A DNA stretch of 64,000 nt from JAHRAW01 sp965226545 (GTDB lineage Bacteria > Pseudomonadota > Gammaproteobacteria > Arenicellales > Poriferihabitantaceae). The stretch covers positions 2,108,001-2,172,000 of the forward strand of contig OZ245364.1 in NCBI GenBank assembly GCA_965226545.1, read 5' to 3'. The notes beneath the pieces are model-generated. The model was not told the origin of the DNA. It made no database searches and saw only the letters and a list, made by a program, of their open reading frames with translations. A program made the translations under genes and the position numbers. The first letter of the stretch is position 1. Each line of letters starts with the position of its first letter. This document shows positions 55,201 to 61,200 of the stretch, in pieces.

Positions 55201-58200
55201 ATTTGCCGGCGAAACCTGCTTCGTCGGTGGCGGTGCGGGTGAAGGTGTAATCGCCCGGTGCGCTCGGCGTGCCGCTGAGCAGGATGCGATTATTGCCGTC
55301 CGCATTTCGCGTGATGTCGGTCGGCAGGTTGCCGGACTCGGCGTATACCAACGCGCCATCGCCGCCGCTGGCCGCCGGCAAGGTCAGCGCATCGCCGAAT
55401 TGTTCGCCGGCTATCGTGTAAGTGACCGCGCCTGCGGTGTAGGTCGCGGCAATGCGCGTTGCGGTAAACACCGGTTGGTCGGATACGGCCACGGTAAATG
55501 TGGCGAAGGCAACGGTGTTGTCGAAATCATCGGTTGCGGTGTATACGAATCTCATCTCGCCAATGACGGCGTTCGGGGCGGTGCCTTGCAGTGCGCGCGC
55601 GTCCGGGTTGAAGGTTACGCCGCTGGGCAAGGTCGCGCTATTTAAGCCGCTGAGCGTGTACACCACCGCACCGACGCCGCCGACGGCGGCGTCCAACTCA
55701 ACATCAATCGGTTGCGCAGACGGCAAGTTAATGTCGCCCTGCGCCAAGGTGAAAGCGGATGCGATGGTGATGGAGGTGGATTGCGATACGTTTGCGCCGT
55801 TGGCGTCTCGCGCGTGATAGTTGAGCGGATGAGCGGCGGCCGGCGCGGTTGGCGTGCCGGATAAAAGCCGCGTCGCCGCATCGAAGGCAATGCCGTTTGC
55901 GCCGAAGGCGGCGGCGGTGTATTGCGAAGCCGCGCCGACGGTGAGTTTATGCGTCAACGGCGATGCGCCGCCGCGCGCTTGCGGCAAGGTGGTGTTGGGC
56001 GCAATCGCCGTGCCGATGCGGAAGATGTAGCCGGCGTTGAGGGTTGCGATATCCGCGGCGATAAAGTTCGGGTCGGCGGCGGCGGCGATGGTGAATGCAT
56101 AACTTAAGGTCGCGCCGTTTTCATCGGCGACGACATAGGTTAAGCCGACAGCACCGTGCGCCGCATCGAAGGTGCCGGATAAACTCCGCTCGGCGGCGGT
56201 AAACGCGATGCTGTGATTGCCGCCGAGCGCGCCCAAGCCGTCGAGTGAATACGCCAACACGCCGCGTCCGCCTTCGGCTTGCAGGAAGGTCAACGATTTG
56301 CTCGGCCCAACGCTGAAGGTTGCATCCGGCGGGTTGTCGCCGGCGACGAAGGTCAACGCCGGATAGACCTGCAGGTTAAAGGTCAATGCGCCGCTTGCGC
56401 CGTGCGCATCGGTGGCGCGCAATTCGTATTCGGCGTCGCCGATGTCAGCCGGGTTAAGCGGCGCGTCGCGGATGGTGACGGCGGTCGCATCGAACGCCAG
56501 CCCGGTCGGCAAGGTCGGGATAATCGCGTAACTTAACGGCGCAGTGCCTTCGCTTGCGCGCGGCAATTGCACATTCAACGCATTGCCGCGAATCGTGGCA
56601 TGCAATTTGCCTTGCGTCTGGGTGAAGGTCGGCGCGGCGGCGGTGTCGATAATCACCCGCAAGGTCGCGCTGGTGGCGGCGGCATCGGTGGCGGTTAAGG
56701 TGTGCGTGGTTTCGCCGAGCGTATCCGCGCTGCCGGTGATTTTCGGCGGGTCGGCGGTGAATGCCAACGCCCCCGGCAACGCCGGCGCGAGTGCATAATT
56801 CGCCGGGTTGCCGATGGCGGTCGGCAATGCGACATCGATGGCGGCTTGCCCCAAGGTGAACGACAGCGCCACTTCGGTATCGGCAAACTCCAGCGGCGCG
56901 ACCACGATATGCACCGCAAACGCGACTTCGGTTTGCGCGCCGGCATCGTCGGTGACGCTAAAGGTCACCGCGTATTCGCCGGCATCGGAGGCTTGCGGCG
57001 CGCCAAACAACCGCAGCTGAGAATTCAAAGCCGCGTAAATCAAACCGCCAAACACTTGGCCGCCCTCATTCTGCACGACCCCGTTGGCTGACAGCGTATA
57101 GTTGTACGGCGCGGTGCCGCCCACGGCCACGGGAAATTCAAAGTCCACCTGTTCGCCGGCGACAAATGTCTGCGACGCAATCTGCGCCGGCGACAACAAC
57201 AACGCCGCGCCGGCTTTGCCGGTTACGACAATCGGATATTCCAACACCGCGCCGTTGCCATCGGTAACTCGGAAAGTCATCGGCACATCGCCGACCACGC
57301 CGATTTTGCCGGACAAGCGGAATCCGGTGGGGAACGCCAGCCCGGCCGCGGCTTCGAGATTGACCATCTCATACTTCAACGGCGCGCGCCCGCCGGACAC
57401 GGAGGAGAATTGGTCTGATGATGCGTTTTGGTCGGTCTGGAAGGTAATCGCGCCCGGCGGGTTGACGAAATTAAACGACAACGCCGGATACACAGTCAAC
57501 GCCACCTCGACATTGGGCGCGGTTGGCGCGCCGTTGGCGTCTTGCGCCGATAATTGATGCGTGGTGCGTTCGCCGCCCGGCTTGGTTGACGCGGTCGGCG
57601 CCGGTGCGCCGGAGAGGATGAGGCTGGTCGGGTCGAAAAACAGATTGGCCGGCACCGTCGGCGCAAGTTGATGCATAAGCGGCGCGACCCCGCCAACCGC
57701 GCGCGGCAATTGCACTGCGCTGAGCGGCGGCCCGTCAATCGTTACATGCAGGGCGCTTTGAGTCGCGCCATTAAAACTCGGCGCGGCCGTCACGCGCGCG
57801 ATGAACACTTGGCGCGCGCTTGAGCCGTCGCCGACGCCGCCGACTTGGGTGGCGGTGTAGGTCAGCGCATACGGTTGGCTTACGGTTAACGCGTTAAGGG
57901 CACTCGCCGGCACCTGCAAAATCGCCGGTTGCGTGGTCGCATCAGCCCAGCCGAGCCAATCGTTGGTGCGCTTCGGGCGGTCGGCGGTGAGGTCATAGCG
58001 CAAGGTTGCGTCGCCGGCGACGCTGCCCGACGGCAGGGTGACGGCGACGATGTTGCCGACATTGCCCGGTTGCCCGACGCTGAACACCACATCATCAATC
58101 GGCGGCAACACCGGACGCCGCCCGCTGACCACGGCTATCGAAAAGGTGACGCCGGCTACGCCGCCCAATTCATCGCCGGCGCTCAGCACATAATCGGTCG

Positions 58201-61200
58201 ACGGATACGTCGCCTGCCCGGTGGATGCGCTTAACACGGCGGTGTTGGCATCGACCGCCAACGTCGGCAACAACGTATCGAAGGAATGGCGCACGGCGAT
58301 GCCGTAGGTAATCGCGCCAAGCCCGCCGGCGGCGGTTGCCAATTGCCGACTGATTTGCGCATTGCGCGCGAATATTAAATCGTCCTGCGGTTGCACAAAC
58401 GCCAACGGCGCGGCCACCAGCAAGGTAAAGGTTTCGACCGCCACGGCGTCGTTTTGGTCGAGCGCGGCGTATTCGAAGGTATACGCGCCGGCGACCACCG
58501 GCGCGCCGCTTAATTCGCGCGCCTCGGCATCGAAGGCAAAGCCGAGATATTCGGTAAACGCCCCGCCATCTGAGCGCAATTCATGGCGAAGCGGCGCAAG
58601 CCCGCCGTCGCCGGCCGGCAAGGTCATCGCCTCGATGGCTTGGTTTTGCGTGAAGGTCGCCGACGCCGGCGCGGTGAGGGTGACGCGCGGATAAATGCGG
58701 ATGCCGACCAATAAGGTGTCGCTTGCGCCTTCGGCGTCGGTGGCGGTTAAGGTGTGCGTGGTGTGATAGTTGTTGTTGGCGCTTTCATCGATTGGCGCGC
58801 CGATGATGCGCGGCGGGGTCGATTGGAATGCCAGGTTATTCGGCAAGGCCGGGCTGAGCGTATATGCATTGGCGATAACGCCGTGTTGCGCCGGCGGCAA
58901 CAGGCGATTGACCGCCGGTTGCCCGGCGGTATACGCCAACTCGACAATTTCATCGGCAAAATACGGCGGGTCGTTTACGACGACAGTAAACGCCGTCGAC
59001 ACCTCGATGCCGTTTTGGTCGGTGGCGACATAGGTGAATGGATAGGTGCCGCGCGCCGAGGGCGCGCCGGTTAAGGTGCGCGTGGCGGCGTCGAAGTTCA
59101 GCCCGGCGATGCTTGTGGTTGGGTTGCCGGCTTGATTGCGCAAACTGTAAATCAACGGCGCATAACCGCCTGCGCCCTCGGGCAAGGTATACGGCGCGAA
59201 CGGTCGTTGCAAGGCGAAAGTTGCCGCCGGCAGTGTCGGCAAGGTTGGGCGCGCGAAAATGCGCACGGTGACCAGTTGCGATGCGCTGTCGTCGTTGGAG
59301 TCGGTGACGCTGTAGGTGTGTATCACGTTGTAATCGACATTGGCGACTTCGTCGGCGATGTCGCCGTGGATGCGCGGGCGATTGGCGTCGAATGCAAGGC
59401 TGTTGGGCAATGCCGGACTGAACGCATAACGCAATGCGCCAATGCCTTTTGTCGGCGTCGCCAATGGTGTATCGATGCCGCGCTGCCCTATCGTGTAGGT
59501 TACGCCGACGCTTGCATTGGTAAATTGCGGCGGGTCGGTGACGGTGAATTCGAACGGCAATCGCGCGACAATATTGTTGGCATCGGTCGCAACATAGGTC
59601 AATTGATAACGCCCGAGTTTGGTCGGCGTGCCGGTTAATTCTTTGGCGGCTTCGTCGTAACTCAAGCCGGCGATGACCTCGGTGGTTTCGTAACGCTCGC
59701 CGTCGTATTCGATGTGATAGGTGTGCCCAGTGGCACCCGACGGTACGTAGCCGTACGCCGCATTCGGCAGGCTTAAATCATCTATCGGCTCGCCGATGGG
59801 GAACTTGGACGGCGCGATGGTTTGGGTAAACACCGTGGCGCGGTGCACTGCATAGAGCATCGAAAACCGGTCGGTCGAGCCAAGCGAATCCGTGGCGATG
59901 TAATCGCCGAGGTTTAACATCCCGAGTGCATAGTCGGGTATCGCATCGGTCAAGGTGGCGGTCACCGTGCCGACCAATCGCGGCGCGCTGTCATCGAAAA
60001 TCACGCCGGGCGGGAATACGGTGCGTTCGCTCACAACATAGTTTACGGTCAAATCCGGGTCCGAGGTAATCGGCAATGTGAGGTCGATATCTTGCGTGAC
60101 GGTGAATGCAAATGTCACCAATTCGGTCGCCACCACCGGGTTAAACACATCGAATTCGAACGTCAATGAAATCGAGTCCGAGTCGGCATCGGTGATGCTG
60201 TAGGTCAACAAATATTCGCCTTTGGCGCCGGGCACGCCTTCCAATCGTCGCGCGCCGTTATAGACCAGCCCGCCGATGGCGTCGCCGTTGCCCAGCGTTG
60301 CGCCGCCGCCTTGCAGTGAATAAACATAGCCGCTGCTGCCGGCGGCGTCGGGGAAGTTAACGAAGGTCGAGGCGGTGCCGGAGGTGTAACTTGCGATATC
60401 CGGGCCAAGCCCGGTAAACCGCAAGCCCGGCGGCACCAACGCGACATAACTCAACACCGCATTCGCGGTTGCGCCGTTGTTGTCGACGACTGAATAGGTT
60501 AACGGCGCGGCAACTTGCGCACTGGTAAACGCGCCGGTGACTTCGCGCGTTTGTGCATCGAATGCCAATTCGCTCGGCAAACCGCCCAATGCATAGATCA
60601 ACGGCAAGGCGCCGCCGACGGCTTCGGGCAACTGCATCGCCGCGCGCAAGTTGACTTCGAAGGTCAGCGTTTCAATCGCGGCTAAGGTTAATTCGGGCGC
60701 GATAACCATCGTCAACAACCGCGTCGCGGTTTTGTTGTCTTGGTCGGTCGCCGTATAGGTCAACACCGTTTGCGCGGTTGGCGTGGTTGGCGTGCCGGCG
60801 ATGGTGCGCGCATCGGCGTCGAAGTTAAGCCCGGGCATTGCGACAATCGCGGCGCTGCCTGCGCCGTCCAATTGATAAACATAACCCGGCCGGCCGCCGA
60901 GTGCCGTCGGCAACTCAAGAGTCATCGCGTGGTTGGCGGTGAAGGTCAGCGGTTCGTTCGCTGTGATAAACGCCGGGTCGCCGGGGGCGACGGTGATTTC
61001 AAAGCCGCTTCGAAAATAGCCGCCCGCTTCGTCGCCGAGCGAGTCGCGTACACGGTAAAACATTTCGTACAACGCTCTCGGTTCGGTCGGCGTGCCGGTG
61101 ATTGCGCCGGTGGCCGGGTTTAAGGTAAGCCCGGGCGGGAAACCGCCTTCGCCGAGGTCGACGACGCTGTGCGTAAACGGCGGCGTACCGCCATTGAAGT